A stretch of 64,000 nt of DNA from Xenorhabdus indica (GCF_014467235.1 NZ_NKHP01000010.1:62001-126000); one strand, 5' to 3'. Shown: positions 20,254 to 30,245, numbered from the stretch's first letter. The notes: generated by a model not told the origin, from the sequence alone. Numbers and translations: made by a program.

Positions 20254-21558
20254 ATGCAAGTTTCTGTTGAAACAACTCAAGGCCTTGGGCGTCGTGTATC
20301 AATCACCGTTCCTGCTGCCGACATTGAAAAAGCAGTTAACAGTGAATTGGTTAATGTAGCGAAGAAAGTTCGTATTGACGGTTTCCGTAAAGGTAAAGTG
20401 CCTATGAATATCGTCAAACAGCGTTATGGCGCTTCCGTTCTGCAGGATGTTCTCGGTGATCTGATGCAGCGCAACTTCGTCAATGCAATCATTGAGAATA
20501 AAATTAATCCAGCTGGCGCACCAAGCTATAAACCAGAACAGTTTAAAAACGGTGAAGACTTCATTTATGCGGTTGAATTCGAAGTTTATCCAGAAATCGA
20601 ACTGAAAGGTCTGGAAGACATTGAAGTTGAAAAACCAGTTGTTGAAGTAAAAGATGCAGACGTTGACACAATGCTGGAAACTTTGCGCAAACAGCAGGCT
20701 GACTGGAAAGAAACTGAAGCAGCAGCAGTTGCAGAAGATCGTGTAACTGTTGATTTTAATGGCTCTGTTGATGGCGAAGAGTTCGAAGGCGGTAAAGCAA
20801 CTGATTTCGTTCTGGCAATGGGACAGGGTCGAATGATCCCTGGTTTTGAAGAGGGTATCGTTGGTCACAAAGCGGGCGAAGAATTTACAATCGATGTCAC
20901 TTTCCCAGAAGACTACCATGCAGAAAACCTGAAAGGTAAAGCAGCGAAGTTTGCTATTAACCTGAAGAAAGTTGAACAGCGTGAACTGCCAGAACTGACT
21001 GAAGAATTTATCAAGCGTTTTGGTATTGCTGATGGTACTGTTGATGGCCTGCGTGCAGAAGTTCGCAAAAATATGGAACGCGAACTGAAAAATGCAGTGC
21101 GTAACCGCATTAAAACTCAGGTTTTGGATGGTCTGGTTAAGGCTAACGAAATTGAAGTTCCGGCAGCGGTTGTTGACGGTGAAATCGATGTACTGCGTCG
21201 TCAAGCGGCTCAGCGTTTCGGTGGTTCTGAAAAACAAGCTTTGGAATTGCCTCGTGAGTTGTTTGAAGAGCAGGCAAAACGCCGTGTTGTTGTTGGCTTA
21301 CTGTTAGGTGAAGTTATCAGCAGCAATGAGCTGAAAGTTGATGATGAGCGTGTTAATGCACTGATCGAAGAAATGGCTTCTGCTTATGAAGATCCGAAAG
21401 AAGTCGTTGAATACTACAGCAAAAATCAAGAAATGATGAACAATATCCGCAACATTGCTCTGGAAGAGCAAGCTGTTGAATTGGTTCTGAGCAAAGCAAA
21501 AGTTTCTGAAAAAGAAACTGGCTTCAACGATCTGATGAATCAGAACCAACTGGCATAA
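20254..21558 (+). CDS. tig: Trigger factor
   Basis: Trigger factor is the ribosome-bound chaperone and peptidyl-prolyl isomerase that meets nascent chains at the exit tunnel. The 434-residue product shows the ribosome-binding signature [17 protein letters not shown] (around residues 44-60), an FKBP-type PPIase domain (about 150-245: [45 protein letters not shown]) and the C-terminal helical arms. RBS TTGAGGTAAC precedes the ATG. It stands before clpP-clpX-lon as in E. coli, but has its own terminator. Confidence 0.98.
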   Translation: MQVSVETTQGLGRRVSITVPAADIEKAVNSELVNVAKKVRIDGFRKGKVPMNIVKQRYGASVLQDVLGDLMQRNFVNAIIENKINPAGAPSYKPEQFKNGEDFIYAVEFEVYPEIELKGLEDIEVEKPVVEVKDADVDTMLETLRKQQADWKETEAAAVAEDRVTVDFNGSVDGEEFEGGKATDFVLAMGQGRMIPGFEEGIVGHKAGEEFTIDVTFPEDYHAENLKGKAAKFAINLKKVEQRELPELTEEFIKRFGIADGTVDGLRAEVRKNMERELKNAVRNRIKTQVLDGLVKANEIEVPAAVVDGEIDVLRRQAAQRFGGSEKQALELPRELFEEQAKRRVVVGLLLGEVISSNELKVDDERVNALIEEMASAYEDPKEVVEYYSKNQEMMNNIRNIALEEQAVELVLSKAKVSEKETGFNDLMNQNQLA

Positions 21559-21607
21559 GTTTCATTTATTGATTACCTGAGATGGTGAATTTTTCTCTCA
21601 GTGATGT

Positions 21608-21638
21608 AAACCCGCAAGCCTGGCCTGCGGGTTTTTTA
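21608..21638 (+). terminator. Terminator of tig
   Basis: AAACCCGCA pairs with TGCGGGTTT over a 9-base loop, followed by TTTTTT, about 50 bases after the tig stop. Confidence 0.92.
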
Positions 21639-21643
21639 TTGTT

Positions 21644-21671
21644 CTTGAAAAAAACAGATTTAACCTCATAT
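21644..21671 (+). promoter_or_regulatory. Sigma32 heat-shock promoter of clpP
   Basis: CTTGAAA and CCTCATAT are separated by 13 bases, matching sigma32 consensus CTTGAAA-N11-16-CCCCATNT with one mismatch. It begins directly after the tig terminator and about 145 bases before clpP, a known heat-shock gene in E. coli. Confidence 0.75.
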
Positions 21672-21816
21672 CCTTTCTTACTATTATGTAGAGGCTTACT
21701 ACTTTTTATAGAGGGAGAGTCCTCTGTTAGTTAACTTTGGATCATGGTCATCATCGCTTATCTCACGTAGAATCAGTTATGAATGGCACCAGCGTGAGTT
21801 CTATTAGGAGACGGAA

Positions 21817-22440
21817 ATGTCATACAGTGGCAAGCAAGATCAATATGCACCTAACATGTCTTTGGTGCCGATGGTGGTTGAACAAACAGCACGTGGAGAA
21901 CGTGCGTTCGATATTTATTCCCGCTTATTAAAGGATCGAATTATTTTTCTGACTGGCCCAGTTGAAGATCATATGGCGAATTTAATTGTCGCTCAAATGC
22001 TATTCCTGGAAGCAGAAAACCCAGAAAAAGATATTCACTTATATATCAACTCGCCGGGTGGGGTTATCACAGCGGGTATGTCTATTTATGACACGATGCA
22101 ATTTATTAAACCAAATGTGAGTACTATTTGTATGGGGCAAGCCTGCTCAATGGGGGCCTTCTTGCTAACGGCTGGCGCAGAAGGAAAGCGTTTTTGTTTG
22201 CCAAATTCCAGAGTTATGATCCACCAACCATTAGGCGGATTCCAGGGACAGGCGACAGATATTGAAATCCATGCGCAGGAAATACTCAAAGTTAAAGCTC
22301 GTATGAATGAATTGATGGCAAAACATACGGGACAGCCACTTGAGAAGATCGTCGAAGACACAGAACGTGACCGTTTCTTGTCAGCCGCGGAAGCCGTAGA
22401 GTACGGGTTGGTTGATAGTGTATTTACCCATCGAAACTAA
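21817..22440 (+). CDS. clpP: ATP-dependent Clp protease proteolytic subunit
   Basis: ClpP is the tetradecameric serine peptidase that degrades substrates fed by ClpX or ClpA. The 207-residue precursor aligns without gaps to E. coli: nucleophile Ser111 in [15 protein letters not shown], His136 in [10 protein letters not shown] and the downstream catalytic Asp. A short N-terminal propeptide (about 14 residues) is expected. Residue 110, next to the nucleophile, is Cys where E. coli has Ala. RBS GGAGAC precedes the ATG. It lies 144 bases before clpX. Confidence 0.98.
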   Translation: MSYSGKQDQYAPNMSLVPMVVEQTARGERAFDIYSRLLKDRIIFLTGPVEDHMANLIVAQMLFLEAENPEKDIHLYINSPGGVITAGMSIYDTMQFIKPNVSTICMGQACSMGAFLLTAGAEGKRFCLPNSRVMIHQPLGGFQGQATDIEIHAQEILKVKARMNELMAKHTGQPLEKIVEDTERDRFLSAAEAVEYGLVDSVFTHRN

Positions 22441-22584
22441 TTTATTGATAATTAATTTATTACTCCAACACTATAATTTTAAGGTGACTTTTTGTGCTAA
22501 CACCTAATTCGGCGGAGTAATGACAGCGTTTTTTCTGTTATGCCAGAGAGACTGGGATAACAGCTCATAAAGTGAGGTTGACTG

Positions 22585-23856
22585 ATGACAGATAAGCGCA
22601 AAGACGGTTCAGGAAAGCTGCTGTATTGCTCTTTCTGCGGGAAAAGCCAACATGAAGTTCGGAAATTAATAGCTGGCCCGTCAGTGTATATCTGCGATGA
22701 ATGTGTCGATTTATGTAATGATATCATTCGCGAAGAAATTAAAGAGCTAGTACCACATCGTGAGCGTAGTACATTACCTACTCCTCATGAAATTCGTCAA
22801 CATTTGGATGATTATGTCATCGGTCAGGAAATGGCGAAAAAAGTGCTGGCAGTGGCTGTTTATAACCATTACAAGCGACTACGTAATGGAGACACTAATA
22901 GTGGTGTGGAGTTAGGTAAAAGTAATATTCTGCTAATTGGGCCAACAGGCAGTGGTAAGACTTTGTTAGCAGAAACTCTTGCTCGTTACTTAGATGTCCC
23001 TTTTACTATGGCCGATGCAACGACTTTGACTGAAGCGGGCTATGTTGGGGAAGACGTAGAAAATATTATCCAAAAACTTTTACAAAAATGTGACTACGAT
23101 GTACAGAAAGCACAGCGTGGTATCGTTTATATTGATGAAATAGATAAAATTTCTCGTAAGTCTGATAACCCTTCAATAACTCGTGACGTATCGGGTGAAG
23201 GTGTTCAACAAGCACTTTTGAAACTGATCGAAGGTACAGTGGCAGCGGTTCCCCCTCAAGGTGGTCGTAAACATCCACAGCAGGAGTTCCTTCAGGTTGA
23301 TACCTCTAAAATTCTGTTTATCTGTGGTGGAGCGTTTGCCGGTTTAGGCAACGTTGTCAGCCAGCGTTTGAATGTCAGTTCTGGAATTGGTTTTAGTGCT
23401 ACAGTTAAAGGCGAATCAGAGAAAGCGACAGAAGGTGAATTGCTTGCTCAGGTTGAACCGGAAGATTTGATCAAATTTGGACTTATTCCTGAATTCATTG
23501 GCCGTCTGCCTGTTGTGGCAACGTTGGGTGAACTCAATGAAGAAGCGTTGCTCCAAATCTTGCAAGAGCCAAAAAACGCTTTAACAAAACAGTATCAGGC
23601 TTTGTTCAATCTGGAAGGTGTTGAGCTGGAGTTCAGAAAAGAAGCGCTGACAGCGATTGCGAAAAAAGCAATGGCGCGTAAAACAGGTGCACGTGGACTT
23701 CGCTCAATTGTGGAAGGTGTTTTGTTGGATACAATGTACGATCTGCCATCAATGGAACATGTAGAAAAAGTTGTCGTTGATGAGACAGTTGTTGAAGATA
23801 AATCTGCACCATTATTGATATATAGCAAGCCGGATGCTCAAGTTTCTGGTGAGTGA
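22585..23856 (+). CDS. clpX: ATP-dependent Clp protease unfoldase subunit ClpX
   Basis: ClpX is the hexameric AAA+ unfoldase that recognises ssrA-tagged and other substrates and threads them into ClpP. Features in order: N-terminal zinc-binding domain with Cys15, Cys18, Cys37 and Cys40; Walker A GPTGSGKT (about 120-127); pore loop GYVGEDVE; Walker B VYIDEIDK; the ClpP-docking IGF loop ([10 protein letters not shown]); and sensor-2 GARGLRS. 423 residues, similar to E. coli. It ends at a clear terminator before lon. Confidence 0.98.
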   Translation: MTDKRKDGSGKLLYCSFCGKSQHEVRKLIAGPSVYICDECVDLCNDIIREEIKELVPHRERSTLPTPHEIRQHLDDYVIGQEMAKKVLAVAVYNHYKRLRNGDTNSGVELGKSNILLIGPTGSGKTLLAETLARYLDVPFTMADATTLTEAGYVGEDVENIIQKLLQKCDYDVQKAQRGIVYIDEIDKISRKSDNPSITRDVSGEGVQQALLKLIEGTVAAVPPQGGRKHPQQEFLQVDTSKILFICGGAFAGLGNVVSQRLNVSSGIGFSATVKGESEKATEGELLAQVEPEDLIKFGLIPEFIGRLPVVATLGELNEEALLQILQEPKNALTKQYQALFNLEGVELEFRKEALTAIAKKAMARKTGARGLRSIVEGVLLDTMYDLPSMEHVEKVVVDETVVEDKSAPLLIYSKPDAQVSGE

Positions 23857-23903
23857 CGAAAATGGGGTAGAAAGTACCGGCTATCAATACGCATTGAAAA
23901 AAT

Positions 23904-23938
23904 AAAATGAGGGATTCTCCCTCATTTTGCTTTTTGCA
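23904..23938 (+). terminator. Terminator of clpX
   Basis: An 11-bp perfect stem AAAATGAGGGA/TCCCTCATTTT with a 3-base loop, followed by GCTTTTTGC. Confidence 0.9.
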
Positions 23939-23948
23939 GACATAGGCT

Positions 23949-23976
23949 ATTGAATGTCAGGTTCCTGTCCCCATAT
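23949..23976 (+). promoter_or_regulatory. Sigma32 heat-shock promoter of lon
   Basis: ATTGAA and a full CCCCATAT are separated by 14 bases. The elements resemble the E. coli lon heat-shock promoter as I recall it (TTGAATGT ... CCCCATATA). About 90 bases upstream of the lon ATG. Confidence 0.82.
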
Positions 23977-24063
23977 ATTTTATATTCTTTGAAGTGAAAC
24001 TCGTGAAAACCGTGTTTCACGAGATTCCTAAAACTGGCGAAAGCTAAACGAAGAGAGAGCTCT

Positions 24064-26418
24064 ATGAACCCTGAGCGTTCCGAACGCATAGAAATCCCTG
24101 TATTGCCTTTACGCGATGTAGTGGTTTACCCACATATGGTGATCCCTCTGTTTGTTGGGCGAGAAAAGTCGATTCATTGTCTGGAAGCAGCAATGGATCA
24201 TGACAAACAGGTCATGTTGGTAGCGCAGAAAGAAGCATCCACTGATGAACCGGGAGTCAATGATCTGTTCTCCGTAGGTACAGTAGCTTCTGTTTTACAG
24301 ATGTTGAAATTACCAGACGGTACAGTGAAAGTTCTGGTTGAAGGCTTGCAGCGTGCTCGTATTACAACATTAACAGATAATGGAGAGTACTTTTATGCGC
24401 AGGTTGAATATCTGGATTCCCCGCTTGTTGATGAGCGTGAGCAAGAAGTTCTGGTAAGAACCGCCATTAATCAGTTTGAAGGCTATATCAAACTGAATAA
24501 AAAAATCCCGCCGGAAGTACTGACATCATTGCACAGCATTGAAGATGCAGCAAAATTGGCAGATACCATTGCTGCCCATATGCCATTGAAAATCAATGAC
24601 AAGCAGACTGTTTTAGAGATGTCTGATGTTGTTGAACGCATTGAATATCTGATTGCAATGATGGAATCAGAAATCGATCTATTACAGGTAGAAAAGCGTA
24701 TTCGTAATCGCGTCAAAAAACAGATGGAAAAAAGTCAGCGCGAATACTACCTGAATGAGCAAATGAAAGCGATTCAGAAAGAATTGGGTGAGATGGATGA
24801 TGCACCTGATGAATATGAAACTCTGAAACGTAAGATCGAAGACGCCAAAATGCCAAAAGAGGCGCGGGAAAAGGCGGAAGCTGAGCTGCAAAAATTAAAA
24901 ATGATGTCCCCAATGTCAGCAGAAGCAACAGTTGTTCGCAGCTACATTGATTGGATAGTGCAGGTTCCCTGGAACGCACGCAGCAAAGTGAAAAAAGACT
25001 TGGTAAAGGCGCAGGAAGTCCTTGATATAGACCATTATGGTTTAGAGCGAGTGAAAGAACGTATCCTTGAATATCTGGCAGTGCAAAGCCGGGTCAGTAA
25101 AATCAAAGGTCCAATTCTTTGTCTGGTTGGACCGCCGGGTGTGGGTAAAACCTCACTGGGCCGCTCCATTGCTCGAGCAACAGGGCGTAAGTATATTCGT
25201 ATGGCTTTGGGCGGTGTACGTGATGAAGCTGAAATACGTGGGCATCGTCGTACCTATATTGGTTCAATGCCGGGTAAATTAATTCAAAAAATGTCCAAAG
25301 TAGGCGTTAAAAACCCACTGTTCTTATTGGATGAAATTGACAAAATGTCATCTGACATGCGTGGTGATCCTGCTGCTGCTTTGCTGGAGGTACTTGATCC
25401 TGAACAAAACGTGACATTTAACGATCACTACCTTGAAGTGGACTATGATTTATCCGATGTAATGTTTGTGGCGACATCCAACTCTATGAACATTTCGGCA
25501 CCTTTGTTAGATCGTATGGAAGTGATCCGTTTATCTGGTTATACCGAAGACGAGAAGTTAAATATTGCCAAGCGTCACTTGTTGCCGAAACAGATCGAAC
25601 GCAATGCTTTGAAAAAAGGTGAATTGACCATTGATGATGGGGCGATTATTAGCATAATCCGTTATTACACCCGTGAAGCTGGCGTGCGTAGTTTGGAACG
25701 TGAAATTTCCAAGCTGTGTCGTAAGGCGGTCAAGGCTCTGTTGATGGATAAGCAGCTTAAGCATATCGAAATCAATGCAGATAATCTGAAAGATTATCTG
25801 GGCGTTCAGAAAGTGGATTATGGTCGTGCAGATACTGAAAACCGTGTTGGTCAAGTTACAGGGCTTGCATGGACAGAAGTCGGTGGTGATTTGCTGACAA
25901 TTGAAACAGCCAGTGTACCGGGTAAAGGGAAATTAACTTATACCGGTTCGTTGGGTGAAGTGATGCAAGAATCCATTCAGGCCGCACTGACTGTCGTTCG
26001 GGCTCGTGCAGATAAGTTGGGTATCAGTTCTGATTTCCACGAAAAGCGTGATATTCACGTTCATGTCCCGGAGGGTGCAACACCGAAAGATGGCCCAAGT
26101 GCAGGTATTGCAATGTGTACAGCACTGGTTTCTTGTTTGACAGGTAATCCGGTTCGTGCTGCTGTAGCGATGACAGGTGAAATTACTCTGCGTGGTCTTC
26201 TCTTGCCTATCGGTGGTTTGAAAGAAAAACTGCTGGCAGCCCATCGTGGAGGAACTAAAACGGTCATTATTCCTTACGAAAATAAACGAGATCTGGAAGA
26301 GATCCCTCAAAACATAATTCAGGATTTGGAAATTCATCCGGTTAAGCGTATAGAAGACGTTTTAACTATTGCTTTACAAGATCCTGCGTTTGGTGCTGAG
26401 GTTGTCTCACTAAAGTAG
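24064..26418 (+). CDS. lon: Lon protease
   Basis: Lon is the cytosolic AAA+ protease for misfolded and regulatory proteins. The 784-residue chain equals E. coli Lon in length: N-terminal LON substrate-binding domain (IPVLPLRDVVVYPHMVIPLFVG), coiled coil (RIRNRVKKQMEKSQREYYLNEQMKAI), Walker A GPPGVGKT (near 356), Walker B FLLDEIDKM, and the Ser-Lys protease domain with PKDGPSAGIAM (Ser679) and GGLKEKLLAAHR (Lys722). Start ATG follows GAGAGAGC. The heat-shock promoter lies directly upstream; a terminator follows. Confidence 0.98.
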   Translation: MNPERSERIEIPVLPLRDVVVYPHMVIPLFVGREKSIHCLEAAMDHDKQVMLVAQKEASTDEPGVNDLFSVGTVASVLQMLKLPDGTVKVLVEGLQRARITTLTDNGEYFYAQVEYLDSPLVDEREQEVLVRTAINQFEGYIKLNKKIPPEVLTSLHSIEDAAKLADTIAAHMPLKINDKQTVLEMSDVVERIEYLIAMMESEIDLLQVEKRIRNRVKKQMEKSQREYYLNEQMKAIQKELGEMDDAPDEYETLKRKIEDAKMPKEAREKAEAELQKLKMMSPMSAEATVVRSYIDWIVQVPWNARSKVKKDLVKAQEVLDIDHYGLERVKERILEYLAVQSRVSKIKGPILCLVGPPGVGKTSLGRSIARATGRKYIRMALGGVRDEAEIRGHRRTYIGSMPGKLIQKMSKVGVKNPLFLLDEIDKMSSDMRGDPAAALLEVLDPEQNVTFNDHYLEVDYDLSDVMFVATSNSMNISAPLLDRMEVIRLSGYTEDEKLNIAKRHLLPKQIERNALKKGELTIDDGAIISIIRYYTREAGVRSLEREISKLCRKAVKALLMDKQLKHIEINADNLKDYLGVQKVDYGRADTENRVGQVTGLAWTEVGGDLLTIETASVPGKGKLTYTGSLGEVMQESIQAALTVVRARADKLGISSDFHEKRDIHVHVPEGATPKDGPSAGIAMCTALVSCLTGNPVRAAVAMTGEITLRGLLLPIGGLKEKLLAAHRGGTKTVIIPYENKRDLEEIPQNIIQDLEIHPVKRIEDVLTIALQDPAFGAEVVSLK

Positions 26419-26460
26419 TACAAAAATAGTGAGCTAACTCAAGACTCTTTATAAAAATTA

Positions 26461-26497
26461 GGTTGGTAAGTTAATTCAGGCTTGCCAGCCTTTTTTT
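26461..26497 (+). terminator. Terminator of lon
   Basis: GGTTGGTAAG pairs with CTTGCCAGCC (two G-U pairs) over a 10-base loop, followed by seven T. A shorter alternative AGGCT/AGCCT stem uses the same T run. Confidence 0.88.
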
Positions 26498-26634
26498 GTC
26501 TCATTAAGTTAGTTTAATCTAAAGATCTGATTAAATATTTTGCTGTTCTATAATTTCTTGCTAATACTGGAATTGGTTGATATGACGGCAAGACTGTTGT
26601 GTTATCCGTTCTAAATAGGTGTTTGTTACAATAG

Positions 26635-26771
26635 TATACCTAATAGATTTCAAGTTGCATTGTGGTGGCAAAAGAACGAATCCTCAGTAGCATAGATAAC
26701 TATGTGACCGGGAGTCGTTGTAAAGGGTAACGCGGCCAATGAAAGAGGTAACTTGAAAGATTCAAGGTATA
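26635..26771 (-). repeat. Dispersed palindromic repeat, copy A
   Basis: A 137-bp element bounded by TATACC and GGTATA. Read on the minus strand it shares, in order, TTTCAAG near one end, GTCACATAGTTATCTATGCT in the middle, ATTCGTTC, TTGCC and TGCAACTTGAAAT near the other end with copies B and C. It codes for nothing visible. It looks like a short non-autonomous mobile or REP-like element, and it ends 22 bases before the hupB start codon. Confidence 0.7.
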
Positions 26772-26793
26772 AAACTAAATGGGGATGATAAGA

Positions 26794-27069
26794 GTGAATA
26801 AGTCACAACTGATCGACAAAATTGCTGCTGATGTAAATGTTTCTAAGGCAGCTGCCGGGCGTGTAGTAGATGCATTCATTTCTTCAGTATCTGGTGCATT
26901 GAAAGACGGTGATGATGTCGTTTTGGTAGGGTTTGGCACATTTACTGTACGTGATCGTGCTGCTCGTACAGGACGCAACCCTCAGACCGGCAAGGAAATC
27001 AAAATAGCAGCAGCAAAAGTACCCGCTTTCCGTGCAGGAAAAGGGCTGAAAGATGCTGTCAACGGGTAA
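26794..27069 (+). CDS. hupB: DNA-binding protein HU-beta
   Basis: HU-beta is one subunit of the nucleoid protein HU, which bends DNA non-specifically. From the GTG at 26794 the product is 91 residues starting (M)[21 protein letters not shown], with the DNA-binding arm [24 protein letters not shown] containing the intercalating proline and ending KGLKDAVNG. The in-frame ATG at 26779 would add five residues absent from the family; E. coli hupB also starts with GTG. The leader is short because a dispersed repeat ends directly upstream. Confidence 0.95.
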   Translation: MNKSQLIDKIAADVNVSKAAAGRVVDAFISSVSGALKDGDDVVLVGFGTFTVRDRAARTGRNPQTGKEIKIAAAKVPAFRAGKGLKDAVNG

Positions 27070-27083
27070 TGAACATAAATAAC

Positions 27084-27104
27084 CTGTCACATTTACTGTG
27101 ACAG
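27084..27104 (+). terminator. First hairpin after hupB
   Basis: An 8-bp perfect stem CTGTCACA/TGTGACAG with a 5-base loop lies 15 bases after the stop. It lacks a U tract and may protect the mRNA 3' end rather than terminate. Confidence 0.5.
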
Positions 27105-27142
27105 TTATAAACTGACTGGATTAAATTGATAGGTTAGAATAT

Positions 27143-27175
27143 AAGCGTATCACTTGATTGATGCGCTTTTTTTTT
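27143..27175 (+). terminator. Terminator of hupB
   Basis: AAGCGTATCA pairs with TGATGCGCTT (one G-U) over a 6-base loop, then a run of T. Confidence 0.9.
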
Positions 27176-27238
27176 CTTAGCGTTCGAATTAGCGTAAGAT
27201 GATAGTTTCTTTTTCACTAAGCGGAGTTTTACGTCTTT

Positions 27239-29113
27239 ATGATGGACAACCTACGCACGGCGGCAAACGGCCCAGTGCTTAAAATCGTGTTGGCTCTAAT
27301 TATCCTGACCTTTTTGGTGACAGGGGTAACAGGCTACCTGTCAAGTGAAGGCGGTAATTATGCTGCCAAAGTGAATGGTCAAACCATTAGTCGTGCTCAA
27401 TTAGAGCAGGTATTTCAACAAGAAAAAATTTCATTACAGGAAAGACTGGGAGATCAATTCTCAACTCTGCTAAGTAATGAACAGCAAGTGAGAGTGCTGA
27501 AACGCCAGTCATTGGATAGTATTATTAATGCGGTTTTACTTGAACAATATGCAAGTAAGCTAGGTCTATCAGCAAGCGATGGGCAAGTAAAAGCAGAGAT
27601 CCGCAAACAGCCTTATTTCCAGACCGAGGATGGCAAATTTGATAACAATAAATATCTGGAAACGTTGACCAGAGTTGGACTGAATCCAGATGCTTATGCG
27701 GAACAAGTTCGGCAGGAATTGATTACCCGTCAACTTCGTGCAACGTTACTGGGTTCAGAAATTGCTTTGCCGACAGAAATTAAACAGATGGCAGCGTTAT
27801 CTTTGCAAGAAAGAACGGTTCGTTTGGCAACTCTTGAACTGAAATCAGTTGAAGCAAAACAGACAGTAACTGAGCAAGAGCTGAAAAATTACTATGATAT
27901 GAATGGTAATCGCTTCACAGTGCCTGAGAAAGTTAAAATCAGCTATATCAAGATGGATGCTGCGGATGAGCTGAAAAATGTTACCGTAACTGATGCTGAT
28001 ATTGAAAAGTATTATAAAAATAACCTGTCAAAATATACACAACCAGAAAGGAAGAAATATAGTCTTATTCAACTTGCGTCTGAAGCCGATGCAAAATCGA
28101 TTCTTGATGAATTGAAAAAAGGCGCCGATTTCAGCAAATTGGCAGCAGAAAAATCGACAGATAAATATTCTGCTCAGCAAGGAGGTGATCTTGGCTGGAT
28201 GGAAGACAGCTCTTCACCTGATGAGATCAAATCCGCTCATTTAACGGAAAAAGGGCAATTCTCTGATGCCATCAAATTATCTAATGGGTATGCAATCTTC
28301 CGTTTGGACGACATTAAACCTCAGGTAGTTAAGTCATTAGCGGATGAACGCACAACAATAGAAAAAACAGTAAAACAAGAAAAAGCAATTGATGCGTTTT
28401 ATGCATTGCAGAGAAAAGTCAGTGAAGCTGCTGCCAATGATAATGAATCCTTAGCTGCGGCAGAACAGGCCGTTGGTTATAAAGCTGTTACTACTGATTG
28501 GTTTGACCGAGATCATATCCCGGCTGATATTAATTTTAGTCAGGTCGTTCAGGCTATTTTCTTTAGTAATTTGATGGATGATAAAGGCGCTTCAGGAACT
28601 AACTCTGATGTAATCTCTGTTGATGGTGACAGGGCCTTTATTATTCGGGTGGATGATGTTAAACCTGAATCCATTCTGCCATTTGAAGAGGCTAAAACTC
28701 AGGTTACTGAATGGGTAAAACGTCAAAAGGCTGAAAAACAGTTACAGGCTGATGGTGAAAATCTTCTTACAGCATTAAAAGAAGATAAAGGAGAACCAGC
28801 TCTAAAAGTGGCAGGGCTCCAGTTTGGTGAACCAACACTAATGACACGTATGCCACAAGCCAACCCGATTACTGATGTGGTATTTACCTTGCCTCATCCC
28901 AAAGATGGTAAGCCAGTATATGGATTAGCTCATGATGAGCTTGGCAATGCTGTTTTGGTTCAATTGGATAAAGTTGCATCTGGTTCTGTTTCAGAAGAAC
29001 AGATTAAACAATATATGATGGTTGAGCAGTATCAGATGGGTAATGCTATGCTGGAATCTTTAGTCGCTAACTTACGTGATAATGCTGAAATTAAAATAGG
29101 GCAAATTGAGTAA
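27239..29113 (+). CDS. ppiD: Periplasmic folding chaperone / peptidyl-prolyl isomerase PpiD
   Basis: PpiD is anchored in the inner membrane facing the periplasm at the SecYEG exit and helps newly secreted proteins fold. The 624-residue product has one N-terminal membrane helix (about residues 14-34, LKIVLALIILTFLVTGVTGYL), SurA-like N-terminal chaperone helices, one parvulin domain (about 265-360: RKKYSLIQLASEADAKSILDELKKGADF and GGDLGWMED), then further chaperone segments. Start ATG-ATG as in E. coli. Own transcription unit between hupB and ybaV. Confidence 0.96.
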   Translation: MMDNLRTAANGPVLKIVLALIILTFLVTGVTGYLSSEGGNYAAKVNGQTISRAQLEQVFQQEKISLQERLGDQFSTLLSNEQQVRVLKRQSLDSIINAVLLEQYASKLGLSASDGQVKAEIRKQPYFQTEDGKFDNNKYLETLTRVGLNPDAYAEQVRQELITRQLRATLLGSEIALPTEIKQMAALSLQERTVRLATLELKSVEAKQTVTEQELKNYYDMNGNRFTVPEKVKISYIKMDAADELKNVTVTDADIEKYYKNNLSKYTQPERKKYSLIQLASEADAKSILDELKKGADFSKLAAEKSTDKYSAQQGGDLGWMEDSSSPDEIKSAHLTEKGQFSDAIKLSNGYAIFRLDDIKPQVVKSLADERTTIEKTVKQEKAIDAFYALQRKVSEAAANDNESLAAAEQAVGYKAVTTDWFDRDHIPADINFSQVVQAIFFSNLMDDKGASGTNSDVISVDGDRAFIIRVDDVKPESILPFEEAKTQVTEWVKRQKAEKQLQADGENLLTALKEDKGEPALKVAGLQFGEPTLMTRMPQANPITDVVFTLPHPKDGKPVYGLAHDELGNAVLVQLDKVASGSVSEEQIKQYMMVEQYQMGNAMLESLVANLRDNAEIKIGQIE

Positions 29114-29157
29114 ATTGCGAAGTTACTCGCAACTGATTTTGCAAAACAGTAATTGAA

Positions 29158-29180
29158 AAAGGCCACTTTCGTGGCCTTTC
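29158..29180 (+). terminator. Terminator of ppiD
   Basis: AAAGGCCAC/GTGGCCTTT, a 9-bp stem with a TTTC loop; the U tract is short. Confidence 0.7.
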
Positions 29181-29260
29181 GCATATTTGAATCTTTCCTG
29201 TTGTTCTGAATTTTTGTTATGGCACTCTTTCCTCCATCAACAAAACATGGAGACATTTTT

Positions 29261-29644
29261 ATGAAGTATTTAAGGATATTATTTAATTCATTTATTCTTA
29301 CTTTTGGTATTAGCATGCCGTTATCTCATGCTATTGCAGCAGGAGAGTCTGTTAATAAAGTGGTACTGACACCATCATCTGATCTGCATAAGACCATTAC
29401 TGAGAAAAGCGAATCAAGGGATAAGGAAGAAAAAGCGCTCTCAGGAAAAGGAAGCATTAATATCAATACAGCGAATGCTGAAGAATTAGCAAAAGAACTT
29501 AATGGTGTTGGTGCCAAAAAAGCACAGGCAATTATTGAATATCGTGAAAAATATGGCCCATTCACAGCAATTGAGCAATTACAGGAAGTACAAGGCATTG
29601 GTCCTGCTTTTATAGAGAAAAACCGGGATAAATTAACCTACTGA
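29261..29644 (+). CDS. ybaV: ComEA-like helix-hairpin-helix protein YbaV
   Basis: A 127-residue secreted protein: signal peptide (MKYLRILFNSFILTFGISMPLSHAIAA), a charged linker, and a C-terminal pair of helix-hairpin-helix motifs (ININTANAEELAKELNGVGAKKAQAIIEYR and LQEVQGIGPAFIEKNRDKL) as in the DNA receptor ComEA. A role in periplasmic DNA binding is inferred from the family; E. coli YbaV has no settled function. The ATG at 29261 puts the signal peptide at the N-terminus; the frame opens earlier at 29219 without support. Same position as in E. coli, after ppiD. Confidence 0.9.
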   Translation: MKYLRILFNSFILTFGISMPLSHAIAAGESVNKVVLTPSSDLHKTITEKSESRDKEEKALSGKGSININTANAEELAKELNGVGAKKAQAIIEYREKYGPFTAIEQLQEVQGIGPAFIEKNRDKLTY

Positions 29645-29649
29645 TTAAA

Positions 29650-29691
29650 AGCCCTCTTGATGAGTGTGCTGATGATTTTATCAAGAGGGCT
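29650..29691. terminator. Hairpin after ybaV
   Basis: A perfect 12-bp stem AGCCCTCTTGAT/ATCAAGAGGGCT with an 18-base loop, just after the ybaV stop; no U tract on the plus strand. Confidence 0.6.
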
Positions 29692-29792
29692 GTGATACTG
29701 ATCAAGAATAATTAATTAAACGCTATTGTAATTAAAATGTTTTGCTATTGTTAATAATCTTACTGGTCAGATGAGTTTAGGGGAAAATAGCA

Positions 29793-30203
29793 ATGAGCAC
29801 AATTATAAAAGTCAGAGGTTATCATATTGATGTTTTTCAGCATGTAAACAATGGACGTTATTTGGAGTTTATGGAGGCGGCTCGCTGGGATTTACTCGCT
29901 GAAAGTGACATGTTACGATGGCTAAATAATAATAAAATTGCTTTTATTGTAGCCAATATCAATATTAACTATCGTCATCCTGCTGTATTAGGAGATGAAT
30001 TGGAAGTGAAATCGTCCTTGCAGGAATTGCGTAACAAAAGCGGCTCTTTTTTCCAGAAAATTATACGCAAAGGCGATAACCGAATTATCGCCGATTCTAT
30101 GACTACATTTGTTTGTGTTGATTTAAAAACTCAACAAACGTTGGTGTTGGACGGTGAATTAAGAGAAAGGTTTGATGAGTTTAAGAATGAAGCCGTGAAG
30201 TGA
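29793..30203 (+). CDS. fadM: Long-chain acyl-CoA thioesterase FadM
   Basis: FadM (YbaW) is a single hot-dog-fold thioesterase that releases acyl chains blocked in beta-oxidation. The 136-residue product has the 4-hydroxybenzoyl-CoA thioesterase-like motif YHIDVFQHVNNGRYLEFMEAARWD with the catalytic Asp13 region, and the NININYRHPAVLGDELEVKS strand. Length and position (between ybaV and queC) match E. coli. Convergent with queC. Confidence 0.94.
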   Translation: MSTIIKVRGYHIDVFQHVNNGRYLEFMEAARWDLLAESDMLRWLNNNKIAFIVANININYRHPAVLGDELEVKSSLQELRNKSGSFFQKIIRKGDNRIIADSMTTFVCVDLKTQQTLVLDGELRERFDEFKNEAVK

Positions 30204-30245
30204 GGAGTGAGAGGTATTTTTCCCCCTCACTGATACCTGAATTAT

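Larger units (their letters stand above)
26419..26793. other. lon-hupB intergenic region, no other gene
   Basis: This 375-base gap holds the lon terminator and a dispersed palindromic repeat (26635-26771) that reaches to within 23 bases of the hupB start. I see no coding frame. Confidence 0.7.

Noticed and set aside
20299..21237. 312-codon minus-strand frame inside tig
   Set aside because: Antisense shadow of tig with Phe/Asn-rich composition.
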